A stretch of 64,000 nt of DNA from Vulcanimicrobiota bacterium. GTDB taxonomy: Bacteria > Vulcanimicrobiota > Xenobia > Xenobiales > JADMJV01. A model generated the notes under the pieces. It did no database searches, was not told the origin of the DNA, and was given only the letters and a program-made list of their open reading frames with translations. Location of the stretch: assembly GCA_023447635.1 (NCBI GenBank), contig JAEXNA010000169.1, forward strand, positions 1-64,000, in the 5' to 3' direction. Both the position numbers and the translations under genes were made by a program. This document shows, piece after piece, positions 1 through 8,428 of the stretch (within the stretch, counting starts at the first letter, position 1; each line of letters starts with the position of its first letter).

Positions 1-513
1 GGTCAGGGGGAGGGGACGGCCGAGGCAGGCCACGGCCCGGAGGAGGGGAGGGGAGTCCTGCACCTTGCGCGAGAGCGCCTCGAGCAAGGCGGCCGGGAAG
101 CGCGCCGTGGTGGCGTAAGCCAGCTGAACATCGTCCCAGCCGTGGTCGAGAAAGTCGCCCTCTTCCAGTTGAACGTCCGGGTGCCCCTCAAAATACTGGC
201 GAGCTGCCGCTAGGAGCTGAGGGTTCCGTTCCAGACCCAGCACCCGTAGCCCCCGGCCCAGCGCCTCGGCCAGGACGTTGCCCCCTCCACACCCCAGGTC
301 CAGGAACCGCTCTCCTCGCTGCGAGTCGAGCAGGTCCAGGACACGCCCGATCAAGAGGTTCGGCGTCTCGCCGTAGGCCGAACTTTCGATCTTGTCGCTC
401 AGGGTTTTGGGGGATGTCAACCAGCGTGGGATCAGGTCGCGCTGCAGCCCGCGGTGGCTGGCCGCCAACAGGTCATGGCCGGCCCGAAAGGCGTTCCAGG
501 AAGGGGGAGGCAT
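1..513 (-). CDS. SAM-dependent methyltransferase, DOT1-like fold, C-terminus cut by window edge
   Basis: Reading right to left, an open frame runs off the left edge. It contains YGETPNLLIGRVLDLL followed by FLDLGCGGGNVLAEA (about residues 70-84) and VLGLERNP, a class I SAM-binding site. The YGE-P segment before a DLGxGxGNV motif and the acidic G-L-E after it resemble the DOT1 arrangement; this is pattern resemblance, not proof of histone or protein-lysine substrate. The chosen ATG (511-513) has no clear Shine-Dalgarno site, and the frame stays open upstream beyond position 600, so the true start may be an upstream non-ATG codon close to the divergent gene at 630. The acceptor substrate is unknown. 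Confidence 0.7.
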   Translation of the reverse strand, partial: MPPPSWNAFRAGHDLLAASHRGLQRDLIPRWLTSPKTLSDKIESSAYGETPNLLIGRVLDLLDSQRGERFLDLGCGGGNVLAEALGRGLRVLGLERNPQLLAAARQYFEGHPDVQLEEGDFLDHGWDDVQLAYATTARFPAALLEALSRKVQDSPPLLRAVACLGRPLPLT

Positions 514-629
514 GAAGGCGCGGTTTCGAGCGCTGAAGAGGCGCTCCTGGTCCAGGCGTTCTTCCTCGAGGAGATCGCTGCATGGGGGAGAAGCACGAGC
601 GACATAATTCTTCAGGGAGATAGCTGACG

Positions 630-1097
630 ATGACCTTCGAGAACGACGCCCAAAAAGAAACCTACGAGAAGATCCTGCCCTGGATGCAGGAGATGTTTGG
701 CGACTTCGTCGGCAAGCGCATGGAGCTGCCCGAGTTCGGAGTCCGCGTGGGCTCGGCTTTTGCCCAGACGGCCATCTACCCGATGGGCGAGGACGACAGC
801 GTCATCTCGACCCGCGCCTACGTGGTGACCGGCGTCGACCTGACCGCCGATCTGATGCACTTCTTGCTGCGCGAGAACGATCGTATGACCTTCGGCGCCT
901 TCGGAATCGACCAGGACGGCGACATTTTCTTCGAGCACACCATCGTCGGCTCGACCTGCGACCAGCCCGAACTGAAGACCTCGGTCTCGTCGGTGGTGCT
1001 GATCGCCGACGAGTACGACGACCTGATCGTCGAGAAGTGGGGCGGCGAGCGCGCTGTCGACCGCCTGCGCGGCAACGAGGAAGAAGCGACCGTCTAA
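630..1097 (+). CDS. YbjN-domain protein (CesT/YbjN chaperone-like)
   Basis: A 155-residue protein without signal peptide. The segments AQTAIYPMGEDDSVISTRAYVV, HFLLRENDRMTFGAFGID and DIFFEHTIVGSTCD match the cyanobacterial YbjN-like family, which shares the fold of type III secretion chaperones of the CesT class. In this family the protein is thought to bind peptides or partner proteins; no enzymatic motif is seen. It ends at a strong terminator at 1125-1155 and is divergent from the methyltransferase at the left edge. Its partner cannot be told from the sequence. Confidence 0.8.
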   Translation: MTFENDAQKETYEKILPWMQEMFGDFVGKRMELPEFGVRVGSAFAQTAIYPMGEDDSVISTRAYVVTGVDLTADLMHFLLRENDRMTFGAFGIDQDGDIFFEHTIVGSTCDQPELKTSVSSVVLIADEYDDLIVEKWGGERAVDRLRGNEEEATV

Positions 1098-1124
1098 GCT
1101 CTTGTCAGAGCGCCTCGCGGCATG

Positions 1125-1155
1125 AAAAAAGGGCGGCCCCTCGGTCGCCCTTTTT
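1125..1155. terminator. Bidirectional intrinsic terminator between convergent genes
   Basis: AAAAAGGGCG (1126-1135) pairs perfectly with CGCCCTTTTT (1146-1155) around a 10-nt loop. The A and T tracts give a U-run on either strand, which suits the convergent genes at 630 and 1231. Confidence 0.9.
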
Positions 1156-1230
1156 CGTGGAGTTCCGACCTGGCCGGTCGGTCCTCGCTTTTCTGGCTCC
1201 CCTGGAAGGCGAGCTAGTCCTCTTCGCCGC

Positions 1231-1887
1231 TCATGAGTTGGCCTTTCTCTCCTTGCCGTCTCGCGCGGGTCCGGAAGACCACAGCTTCTTCCACCAGGGC
1301 GCGCGCATGTCGGCATGAAGCTCTTCGAGTTCCCGCTGCAGCTCCATGGCGCGGAAGGTCGAATCGATGACCTGGGTCCGCATCTCTTCGAGAGCGTGCT
1401 CGGCTTCCACGGCGCGCACGGTGGCGGCCACGGCGTCCTGTTCGGCGTCGCCGGCCCGCTCTTCGAGATCGAAGGCGCGCTGCGTTTGGTCTGCGAGCAG
1501 ACGGCGGGTGGTGGCGAGTTCGGACTCCATGAAGCCCAGGCGCACCATGGCGGCCTCGTGACGCTGGATCGAGACCAGGGCGGTTCCCGTCGAGAAGCCC
1601 TCGAGGTCGTCGTCATCGTCCTCGTCGTCGCCGTACAATTCCATGGAGTTGTTGAAAGGCGTCAACTCCATGGACTGTTTCAGATTCCGGTTCTGCTTCT
1701 CGCCCTCCATGCGGGAGAGCTCGCTTTCCGGAATACGAGTTTCTCCAGCCGACGTCATCACGGTTTGCAGCCGACCCTGACGGATCAGGCGACGCACGCG
1801 ACGGGGGCTGGTCTCCGCCAGATCGGCGAAGGCTCTTATGGAAAGGGGGCGGCTAGGCCGTCCCAGTTGTTCTTCTGGAAGTCCCAT
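1231..1887 (-). CDS. HTH (MerR/excisionase-like) protein with long coiled coil
   Basis: About 218 residues. The N-terminal 60 residues (LSIRAFADLAETSPRRVRRL, then IRQGRLQTVMTS) look like a winged MerR/excisionase-type DNA-binding helix-turn-helix. A linker with a DDEDDDDD acidic run follows, then about 90 residues rich in E, A, R and L with heptad spacing, a probable coiled coil for oligomerisation, ending in PWWKKLW and a basic tail. The ATG at 1885-1887 is preceded by AAGGT; a GTG five codons upstream is possible. It is convergent with the YbjN gene. Probably a DNA-binding structural or regulatory protein; the target is unknown. Confidence 0.65.
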   Translation of the reverse strand: MGLPEEQLGRPSRPLSIRAFADLAETSPRRVRRLIRQGRLQTVMTSAGETRIPESELSRMEGEKQNRNLKQSMELTPFNNSMELYGDDEDDDDDLEGFSTGTALVSIQRHEAAMVRLGFMESELATTRRLLADQTQRAFDLEERAGDAEQDAVAATVRAVEAEHALEEMRTQVIDSTFRAMELQRELEELHADMRAPWWKKLWSSGPARDGKERKANS

Positions 1888-1992
1888 TTTGACCTTGAGC
1901 ACCTTAAAAACTGATGGTCAAGGCTTCCCAGGAACAGTTGCCCTTCCTCTGCCACAAATGAAATATATTCTATTGAGTGCGGGAGGTGAGTG

Positions 1993-2838
1993 CTATTGCA
2001 GGTACAGAGCGATTTCGTACAGATAAGGCCAGCGCTTGCCGGTGACGAACAGGCGGTCCTGGTTGGCGTCGTAAGCGATGCCGTTGAGCACGTCGTTGAG
2101 ACCCAGCCCTTCCGCTTCTTTGTCGATGATGCCAGCCAGGTTGGCGCGGAAAAGCACCACCCCGGTCACCGGGTCGATGCCAACGATCTCGTCGGTCTGG
2201 AACCGGTTGGCCAGGATCACTCCGTTGACGTACTCGAGTTCGTTCAGCAGGTTGACCGGCTGGCCGTTGTCGGTCACCGGCACCGAGCCGACTTCCTGGA
2301 ACTCCGAGTTCAAGTAGCGCAGAGTGGAACTGCCGTCCGAGAAGACAAAGCGGTCGCCCTGAGCGATGTAGGTCAAGCCCCAGGAAGGGTTGCGCGCGGT
2401 CAGGGTTGCTTCGAGAGCGAAGCTGGCCTGGTTCCAGACGAAGGCGACGTTGTCGTCGAGGGTCAACTGGTAGAGACGGTTGCCTCTAAGCGCCAGCCCT
2501 TCGGCAAATACGTCGGTCGGATTGTCGACCTGGCGCAGCACCTGGCCGGTGGTCAGGTCGACCTGGCGCAGGTCGCTCTGTCCCTCCAGCCCGGTGCTCT
2601 CATAGAGCGAACCGTTCGAGAAGAGCAACCCCTGGGTGAAAGCGTCGGTGGCGTGCGGATAGCGGTTCACCACCTGGTAGGTTACGGCCGGTGCTGGCCC
2701 GTTGGGCTGCTGGTTGTTGACCTGTTCGTTGACGAACGCCTCGAGGCTGTCGCCAGAGCTTCCGCAGCCGGGAAGCAGCAGGGTCGATAGGGTAAGTCCC
2801 AGTCCCGCCATGGCGAGTTTCCAACGGTGTAGCTTCAT
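1993..2838 (-). CDS. Glutaminyl-peptide cyclotransferase, lipoprotein (paralogue 1)
   Basis: The 281-residue product begins with a lipoprotein signal ending LLLPGC (Cys25). The mature part carries the bacterial/plant-type glutamine cyclotransferase signature: FTQGLLFSNGSLYESTGL, WGLTYI, LNELEYVNG and DVLNGIAYD. This five-bladed beta-propeller family turns N-terminal glutamine of peptides into pyroglutamate; here it would act outside the cytoplasmic membrane. The GAGGAG site sits 7 nt before the ATG. A second copy lies at 33641-34537 on the other strand, with the same conserved motifs but a different N-terminus. It is divergent from the alpha/beta hydrolase at 2958. Confidence 0.9.
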   Translation of the reverse strand: MKLHRWKLAMAGLGLTLSTLLLPGCGSSGDSLEAFVNEQVNNQQPNGPAPAVTYQVVNRYPHATDAFTQGLLFSNGSLYESTGLEGQSDLRQVDLTTGQVLRQVDNPTDVFAEGLALRGNRLYQLTLDDNVAFVWNQASFALEATLTARNPSWGLTYIAQGDRFVFSDGSSTLRYLNSEFQEVGSVPVTDNGQPVNLLNELEYVNGVILANRFQTDEIVGIDPVTGVVLFRANLAGIIDKEAEGLGLNDVLNGIAYDANQDRLFVTGKRWPYLYEIALYLQ

Positions 2839-2957
2839 GACGGGTCTCCTCGAAGGCGAATCTTGTGACAGCGTGGGCTGTCGACGGCCAGCGTTCCACG
2901 TTCGCGCGTCGCGGCCCTGCGGGATGGATCGCCCTTTCCCGGGCCGAACCGGAGGGG

Positions 2958-3803
2958 ATGAAACGTTTGTTATTACTGGTGTTCTGCGGCTTCCTGGTTA
3001 TTGGGGGAGGAGCCTGGAGCGACGAGACCGTGCATCTGGTCGAGATCGCTCCGCCGCTGACCGCTCCGGGGGTGGTCCAGGCGAAAGGGCCTCACCGCGC
3101 TCTGCGAGGCGAAACCTCGAACGGCCTCTTGCTGCTGAGTCTCGGAGGCACCAACTCTCTACCGTCGGATCTGGACGCTCTGGACCGAGTCGCCGTCGGG
3201 ATGGGGTTTCAGGTGCTGGCGCTGGACTACCCCAACAGCGTGATCTCGACGGCCGCCCGCGAGTCGACGCAGCCCGAAGCGTTCCGTCGTTTCCGGGAAG
3301 AGGTGGTGACGGGAGCCCCTGTTAGCGATCTGGTCGAGGTTGACCGGGCCAACAGCCTGGAGGGCCGTCTGGTCGCGCTGTTGCGCTATCTCGGTCCGGA
3401 GTGGAGCGAGTTTCTTCGCGACGGGGAGCCCGTGTGGGAGAAGATCGTGGTGGCGGGACATTCGCAAGGATCGGGGCACGCTGCCTATTTGGGCAAGGCC
3501 CATCCCCTGAAGGGGGTGCTGGTGCTGGCCGGACCGCAGGATACTCTGGCCGACGGAAGCCCGGCCGAGTGGCTGTCGATGCCCGGACTGACCCCACCCG
3601 ACCGCTTCTTCGCGCTGCTGCACAAGGACGACTTTTTCAACTGCGCTCAGCAGCAGGCCGCGATGCGCGCGCTGCGCCAGGGCGGGGCTTCTGCCGGCGA
3701 GGTCGTGGTCCTGGACACCCCGGTGCGCGACGCTCATATGTCGGTCCTGGAAAAGGATCGCTCTGCGATCTGGTTGGACTTGCTCAGTCTAATGGTGAAG
3801 TAA
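2958..3803 (+). CDS. Secreted alpha/beta-hydrolase (BPSS1187-like)
   Basis: The likely start is the ATG at 2958, giving a 281-residue protein with a hydrophobic signal sequence (MKRLLLLVFCGFLVIGGGAW). The nucleophile elbow is GHSQGSG with Ser169; Asp224 or Asp225 (HKDDFF) and His260 (DAHMSV) fit the remaining triad. The oxyanion region SLGGTNSLP precedes the elbow as in BPSS1187-type hydrolases. Substrate is unknown; esterase activity on a periplasmic or extracellular substrate is likely. An upstream in-frame start at 2865 would bury the signal sequence and is less likely. Confidence 0.75.
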   Translation: MKRLLLLVFCGFLVIGGGAWSDETVHLVEIAPPLTAPGVVQAKGPHRALRGETSNGLLLLSLGGTNSLPSDLDALDRVAVGMGFQVLALDYPNSVISTAARESTQPEAFRRFREEVVTGAPVSDLVEVDRANSLEGRLVALLRYLGPEWSEFLRDGEPVWEKIVVAGHSQGSGHAAYLGKAHPLKGVLVLAGPQDTLADGSPAEWLSMPGLTPPDRFFALLHKDDFFNCAQQQAAMRALRQGGASAGEVVVLDTPVRDAHMSVLEKDRSAIWLDLLSLMVK

Positions 3804-3836
3804 GAGATTCTACTAGTATTTGTATTATATGGGTAG

Positions 3837-3864
3837 TTGACCCCCCCAGGGGCTGAGATAGGAT
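3837..3864 (+). promoter_or_regulatory. Sigma70-type promoter for the Ig-like lipoprotein gene
   Basis: TTGACC (3837-3842) and TAGGAT (3859-3864) are separated by 16 nt, next to an AT-rich stretch (3815-3830), in a 146-nt gap before the gene. Predicted by eye only. Confidence 0.45.
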
Positions 3865-3949
3865 GAGAAGGATTTCAACTCGGCTTGCGAAACTTCGGGC
3901 GACCGTGGGGGGGCGATTTTGTTCGAGCCTCCCCGCAGCTTAGGAGGTA

Positions 3950-5740
3950 ATGACATTGAGTTTCGCACCCAATGCCAGCGTAATCGATAAGGGCCACAAA
4001 ACGTCTTTCCTGACCGTTCTGATGCTTGCCCTCGTCACTCTGTTCACCGTCGGTTGTGGTGACAGCAACGACGAGTTCATCTACACTGGCAACAACAACC
4101 CCGCTAACACGGGCAGTCTCACTTTCCAGTTCCAGCAGCCCGCCACCGCGCAGGCCGTGAACGTGCCTGCCGGCACCACCTCGCTGGAGTTCGACTTCTT
4201 CAACGCCGCTGACGTTCTGGTGTTCGAGGCGACCGCGCCTTACGCTGACACCGTGACCGTGGCTAACGTTCCGGCCGGGGTCACCGATGTGGTGATCACC
4301 GCTTACGGCCCTGGCGACGTACCGCTCGCGACCATCACCAACGGCGTAACCGTGGCGGTCGGTGGCAACACCAACGTCAACCTGACCGGTGTTACTCCCA
4401 CTCCTGTGACGCTGGTCTCGGTGACCTCGGTTCCCGCCAGCGTCTCCCTGAACGTCAGCGCGACCCAGCAGCTGGCCTTTAGCGGAACCTTCTCGAACGG
4501 CGAGACCGTTCCGTTCAACGCTACCACGGGTGGCACCGCTGTCTACTCCGGCTTCGACGCCGCTGTGGTTAGCGTCAGCACCACTGGCCTGGTAACCGGC
4601 CTGAGCCAGGGTACCACCTCGATCGACGCCGCCTTCACCCTGAACGGCGCGACCGTCAACGTGACCGACATCCCCGTGACGGTTGGTGGTGGCGCGGCTC
4701 TGGGCCAGCTGATCGTCGAGCCGGACAGCCTGACTTTCAACAACGGCGGCCTGCTGGGCGCCCTGACCTCCATCGGCTCGGAGAACTTCAACTCGCTGGC
4801 CACCTTCCGCGCCTACTACCAGGCACCAGGAAGCACGACTCGCGTCGAAGTTACTCCCCAGGTCGGTGTGACCTTCGGTAGCTTCTTCCCTAGCACGGTG
4901 ACGGCCAACAGCTTCACCTACCTGCAGCTCGGTGGCGAGGGCATCGCCCTGGCCTCGAACCCGCTGGCGCCCACCCTGCCTTACGGCGCCACGGCCGTCA
5001 TGACGGTGACCTACATCAACGATGGCAACGTCTACACCGATACGGTCGACATCACTATCGGTAACCCCGAATTGATCGGCTTCGAAGCCAACGACCTGAA
5101 CTTGCCTCTGAATGCTCAGTTCCCCGTTCTCGTTCAGGCCCGCTTCTCGAACGGATTGGTCATCCCCGTCGATTTCCTCGAAGAGATGACCGGCGACAGC
5201 TACAGCCTCGCGGCTGCCACCAACACTGCTGGCGTATCCACCGCCCCCGGTGACTTCCTGATCGAAGTCACCGACGGTACTGCGGGCGCTACGGTCGTCA
5301 TCAACATCCTGCGCAATGAACAGACCACCCCGGTGGGCTCGTTCGACGTGACCCTGATCGACGGCATCGTGGAAGACGTGGTGCTCGCTCCCGGCGAAAC
5401 CGTGGCCGACCCCATCGCTTCTTACACTGTCACTCTTGTGTACGATGATGAGGCGGGAACGACCCAGGACGTGACCTTGTTCTGGCAAGCTTTGGACGTG
5501 GATGACGAAGAAGGGACCGGGGCTGTCGCTCCGGGCGGCTTCCTGGGCGGCGAGTTCAGCCTCGGAGGACGTCTTCTCGGCGTCCGCACGGGTGAAGTTA
5601 CCCTGTCGCTCGTTGATATCAACGGGTTCCTCAACGAGGGCCTCGGATTGCCCGGTTCGGATGATCCCGACGCGGACAATAACGACCTGGTCATCACCGT
5701 TCTCTCGGTGGTTACCGGCTTCCCCGGTTTTCCCAACTAG
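3950..5740 (+). CDS. Large surface lipoprotein with Ig-like (BIG2) domain
   Basis: A 596-residue protein with a lipoprotein signal ending LFTVGC (Cys36). The mature chain is rich in T, V, N, G and poor in K, typical of exported beta-sandwich proteins. Residues about 150-245 (VPASVSLNVSATQQLAFSGT, GLVTGLSQGTTSIDA) match a bacterial Ig-like BIG2 domain; the segments on both sides also look like beta-sandwich domains. AGGAGGT (3942-3948) is only 1 nt from the ATG at 3950 but 7 nt from an in-frame TTG at 3956, so translation may begin at the TTG. Strong codon choice suggests high expression. Role: probably cell-surface structure or adhesion; unproven. Confidence 0.75.
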   Translation: MTLSFAPNASVIDKGHKTSFLTVLMLALVTLFTVGCGDSNDEFIYTGNNNPANTGSLTFQFQQPATAQAVNVPAGTTSLEFDFFNAADVLVFEATAPYADTVTVANVPAGVTDVVITAYGPGDVPLATITNGVTVAVGGNTNVNLTGVTPTPVTLVSVTSVPASVSLNVSATQQLAFSGTFSNGETVPFNATTGGTAVYSGFDAAVVSVSTTGLVTGLSQGTTSIDAAFTLNGATVNVTDIPVTVGGGAALGQLIVEPDSLTFNNGGLLGALTSIGSENFNSLATFRAYYQAPGSTTRVEVTPQVGVTFGSFFPSTVTANSFTYLQLGGEGIALASNPLAPTLPYGATAVMTVTYINDGNVYTDTVDITIGNPELIGFEANDLNLPLNAQFPVLVQARFSNGLVIPVDFLEEMTGDSYSLAAATNTAGVSTAPGDFLIEVTDGTAGATVVINILRNEQTTPVGSFDVTLIDGIVEDVVLAPGETVADPIASYTVTLVYDDEAGTTQDVTLFWQALDVDDEEGTGAVAPGGFLGGEFSLGGRLLGVRTGEVTLSLVDINGFLNEGLGLPGSDDPDADNNDLVITVLSVVTGFPGFPN

Positions 5741-5760
5741 ACTCCCGCTCGTATTGAGAT

Positions 5761-5795
5761 GGAAAGGGACTCGCCTTCGGGCGGGTCCCTTTTCC
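5761..5795. terminator. Intrinsic terminator between convergent genes
   Basis: A GGAAAGGGACTCGCC arm pairs with GGCGGGTCCCTTTTCC around a TTCG tetraloop. It lies between the lipoprotein gene and the convergent methyltransferase gene. Confidence 0.85.
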
Positions 5796-5813
5796 ATCTT
5801 CTGGCCCGCGCTT

Positions 5814-6407
5814 TTAGCGAGTCGCTCGGAACCAGCTATTGAGGCCCATTTCGAACAGGCCGGACTGGACTGTCGAGAAACTTGATTCGCGAAGGATCGA
5901 TTCGAGTTCGGGGCGAGATAGCAGGTCCCGGTGTTCCTCGATCTCTTCTTTGCTCAACAGCCCCAGGCGGGCCAGAGCGGTCAAAATCGGTCCCGTCCAA
6001 GAGGCGGGGGTGGTGGCGATGAACTGGCCTCCGGGCCGCAGAACGCGCTGCGCCTCCTGGCATAGGCCGCGAAGGACGGGGCGGTCGAGATGCTCGACTA
6101 CGGCCAGGATGGTGACGACATCGAGGCTTTCGTCGTCGAACGGCAGACGCTGCTCTAGCTCGAAGTCGTGACGACGAAGCTCGATGCCCAGCGCTCGAAA
6201 CTCTTCGATCTGGGGCTCTCTCACTTCGCGGTCGAGCCCGAACTTCTCCCGGAACCGGGTTTTGACCAGGGTCAGTGGATAGCTTCCACAGCCGATGTCG
6301 AGAATCCGACCGGTTCTGAGCTCGGGAAGAATCAACTTGTTGGCCTGGTAGCACCGCCAGCGGGCCAGAAAGCCCTCGAGAAGTCCGTGCCCGCGGGTGA
6401 CGTTCAT
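5814..6407 (-). CDS. Class I SAM-dependent methyltransferase
   Basis: About 197 residues from the ATG at 6405-6407, which lies 4 nt after the stop of the glycosyltransferase gene and has AGGAGG-like sequence inside that gene's end. Motif I is ILDIGCGSYPLTL (about residues 35-47), the acidic residue after beta 2 is FGLDREV, motif II region is LDVVTILAVVEHLDRP and the post-motif is LRPGGQFIATTP. This is the Methyltransf_11-type arrangement. Coupling to a polyisoprenyl-phosphate-type glycosyltransferase suggests modification of a glycolipid or surface sugar; that is inference. Confidence 0.8.
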   Translation of the reverse strand: MNVTRGHGLLEGFLARWRCYQANKLILPELRTGRILDIGCGSYPLTLVKTRFREKFGLDREVREPQIEEFRALGIELRRHDFELEQRLPFDDESLDVVTILAVVEHLDRPVLRGLCQEAQRVLRPGGQFIATTPASWTGPILTALARLGLLSKEEIEEHRDLLSRPELESILRESSFSTVQSGLFEMGLNSWFRATR

Positions 6408-6411
6408 CGGC

Positions 6412-7140
6412 TCAGGAGGTCCGCCAGAGGCTGTACTTGATAATGCAGGCGATGGCCTGGACACCGTCTTTCCAGCCGATCTTTTTGCCTTCCGCGTAAG
6501 TTCGCCCGTAGTAACTGATTCCGACTTCGTAGATACGAACGTTGGGGACGCGCGCGATCTTGGCGGTGACTTCAGGCTCGAATCCGAAGCGCTTCTGCTC
6601 CAACCGTAACCCCTGGACCAGGTCGGTACGGAAGAGTTTGTAGCAGGTCTCCATATCGGTCAGGTTCAGGTTGGTGCCGACGTTGGATAAAAAGGTCAGG
6701 AACTTGTTGCCGATGGTGTGCCAGAAGAACATCACGCGATGGGACTTGCCCCCCAGAAATCGGGAGCCGTAGACCACATCGGCGGCGCCCTTGCGAATCG
6801 GGGCCAGCAGCAGTTCATACTCTTTGGGATCGTACTCGAGGTCGGCGTCCTGAATGATCAGGTAGTCGCCGGTCGCCCGGGCGATGCCGGCGTGAAGCGC
6901 GGCGCCTTTGCCCTGGTTTTTCCCCTGCTCGAGGAGCACCAGGTCAACATCGGGATAGTCGGTCTTCCAGCGACGAACGACATCGAGCGTGCGGTCGGTA
7001 GAAGCGTCGTCGATCACGATCAACTCTTTGACGGTCCCGCCCACGAGTTCGACGTTCGCTACGGCCGTCAGGATGTCGGCGATCGTGCGCTCTTCGTTGT
7101 AGGCCGGAATCACCACCGAAAGCTTCTGGATTGAGGTCAT
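6412..7140 (-). CDS. Family 2 glycosyltransferase, DPM1/polyprenyl-phosphate type
   Basis: The 242-residue protein has the GT-A motifs SVVIPAYNEE (8-17), IVIDDASTDRT (41-51) and DYLIIQDADLEYDP (92-105), then GSRF and a C-terminal CYKLFRTD / FGFEPEVTAKI block. This combination is typical of dolichyl/undecaprenyl-phosphate mannosyl- or glucosyltransferases, which move a sugar from a nucleotide donor to a lipid carrier at the membrane. There is no C-terminal membrane pair, so it would be peripheral. It is the first gene of a two-gene unit with the methyltransferase at 5814. Confidence 0.88.
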   Translation of the reverse strand: MTSIQKLSVVIPAYNEERTIADILTAVANVELVGGTVKELIVIDDASTDRTLDVVRRWKTDYPDVDLVLLEQGKNQGKGAALHAGIARATGDYLIIQDADLEYDPKEYELLLAPIRKGAADVVYGSRFLGGKSHRVMFFWHTIGNKFLTFLSNVGTNLNLTDMETCYKLFRTDLVQGLRLEQKRFGFEPEVTAKIARVPNVRIYEVGISYYGRTYAEGKKIGWKDGVQAIACIIKYSLWRTS

Positions 7141-7202
7141 AACCGACCGGGTTCGGGCCGTTAGGAACCTTACCTTCCCCGGTTTTCGGCCCCCGCAGGG
7201 GG

Positions 7203-7853
7203 TTAAATTCGGTGTCCTTCGTGGTCCTTCCAGTTCAGCATGACGCTGATGACGGCACCCACGCCGTGCCGGGTTTCGATGTCCAGAAACCAGCGGAACG
7301 CCTCTCCATAGAGCGGATCCTTACTGGCTTTGATACGGAAGGCGAACTCGGTCAGTCCAGCCCGACGAACCAGATGAAAGGCCACCCACTCGGCGAACCC
7401 CTCGGCCAAGAAGTCGCTGATATCGTCGACGTCGGGGCGGCTGGAAAACTGCCAGGCGTGGCCCAGTTCGTGGGCCAGCACCATCAGCGCTTCGTCGCGG
7501 CGTAGGGTGGGGTTGACTACGATCAAGAGGCCCGATTCGGACTCGTAGGACTCGGTGTCGATGAAGCCCTGGGCAGCCTCTCCTTTAAGGACCATCTCCT
7601 CCCGCTTGCCCAGGCGCACGGCCGCGACAGGGCTTTCGTCGATGAACTCTGCGAACTCGGCCAGCAGCAGACGGTCCAGGTAGGCCAACTGCTGCTCGGC
7701 CACCTTGTTGGTAATCAGCACGTTGCAGCGGCAGAGATGCTCCATCCCCTTCGGACAGTCGCACCGTTGGGCCCGAGCCGGTATCGATAGAAGGGGCGAA
7801 CAGGCCAGGAGCGCAACGGCTTTCAGCCAGGCGCGTCGGGACGGCGAGTTCAC
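7203..7853 (-). CDS. Tat-exported metallopeptidase, DA1-like HExxH protein
   Basis: 216 residues. The N-terminus SRRAWLKAVALLACSPLL fits a twin-arginine signal. Four cysteines follow (CDCPKGMEHLCRC, 31-43). The active-site helix is LAHELGHAWQF (HELGH at 128-132), with a glutamate in FLAEGFAEW (about 151) as likely third zinc ligand and a C-terminal DPLYGEAFRWF block. HELGHAW plus AEGxAEW plus YGxxFR resembles the peptidase part of DA1-like proteins. The GTG start overlaps the GNAT stop by 4 nt (GTGA), so it is the last gene of the pyruvate dehydrogenase transcription unit. Substrate unknown. Confidence 0.7.
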   Translation of the reverse strand: MNSPSRRAWLKAVALLACSPLLSIPARAQRCDCPKGMEHLCRCNVLITNKVAEQQLAYLDRLLLAEFAEFIDESPVAAVRLGKREEMVLKGEAAQGFIDTESYESESGLLIVVNPTLRRDEALMVLAHELGHAWQFSSRPDVDDISDFLAEGFAEWVAFHLVRRAGLTEFAFRIKASKDPLYGEAFRWFLDIETRHGVGAVISVMLNWKDHEGHRI

Positions 7854-8428
7854 TCCGCCCCGGCTCGCGGCGGAAACTCGTTCCGAAGCAAAGAGTAGAC
7901 GCGGTGGTCGCGCCGCCCGTCGGCAAACCTCATGCCCTGTCGCTCGATCCCCTCGTACTGGAACCCTAGCCGTTCCAACAGGGCGATACTAGGGCCGTTG
8001 TCCGGCTGCACTTTGGCGCCGACGCGATGCAGGCTGGTGTGGGAAAAAGCGGCCTGGATCACCCGGCGCACCGCGCGGGTGGCCACGCCTTTGCCCTGAA
8101 AGGGCGGGGCCAGCCAGTAGCCGATTTCGACCTTGTCGTGACGCTCGTCGCCGTGTTGAAAGCCGACCGTTCCGGCCAGTTCGCCTTTGACCAGGATGCC
8201 GTAGGCCAGGCCGGCCTTCCAGAAGCCCGACTGCGAGGCGATGAAGAAGCTCGAGTCGGCCACGGCGCGGGTCAGCGGCACCCAGGGCAGCCAACGAGAA
8301 AGCGCCCCGCGATGGGCGTCGACAAGCATGTAAAGCTCGCCGGCGTCAGCTCCCATCAGGGGGCGCAGGGTCAACGGGCCGTCGTGGAACGGGCCCTTGA
8401 GCTTGCCGAGTTCGCTTCCGGAACTCAA
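7850..8428 (-). CDS. GNAT acetyltransferase, RimJ/RimL type
   Basis: About 192 residues. The sequence shows LTLRPLMGAD, AGTVGFQHGDERHDKVEIGY, WLAPPFQGKGVATRAVR (acetyl-CoA pyrophosphate loop QGKGVA) and IALLERLGFQYEG, the usual order in ribosomal-protein-type N-acetyltransferases. The most economical start is a TTG (8426-8428) that overlaps the lpd stop codon as TTGA, implying translational coupling; the first ATG in frame would remove the first beta strand. It sits between lpd and the DA1-like peptidase gene. Acceptor substrate unknown. Confidence 0.78.
   Translation of the reverse strand: MSSGSELGKLKGPFHDGPLTLRPLMGADAGELYMLVDAHRGALSRWLPWVPLTRAVADSSFFIASQSGFWKAGLAYGILVKGELAGTVGFQHGDERHDKVEIGYWLAPPFQGKGVATRAVRRVIQAAFSHTSLHRVGAKVQPDNGPSIALLERLGFQYEGIERQGMRFADGRRDHRVYSLLRNEFPPRAGAE

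Noticed and set aside
612..1616. 334-residue minus-strand frame across the YbjN gene and HTH gene
   Set aside because: It crosses the bidirectional terminator and overlaps two supported genes; its sequence is typical of a shadow frame.
3875..5797. 640-residue open frame on the minus strand
   Set aside because: Antisense to the Ig-like lipoprotein gene, which has a signal peptide, ribosome site and recognised domain; the antisense sequence has no family features.
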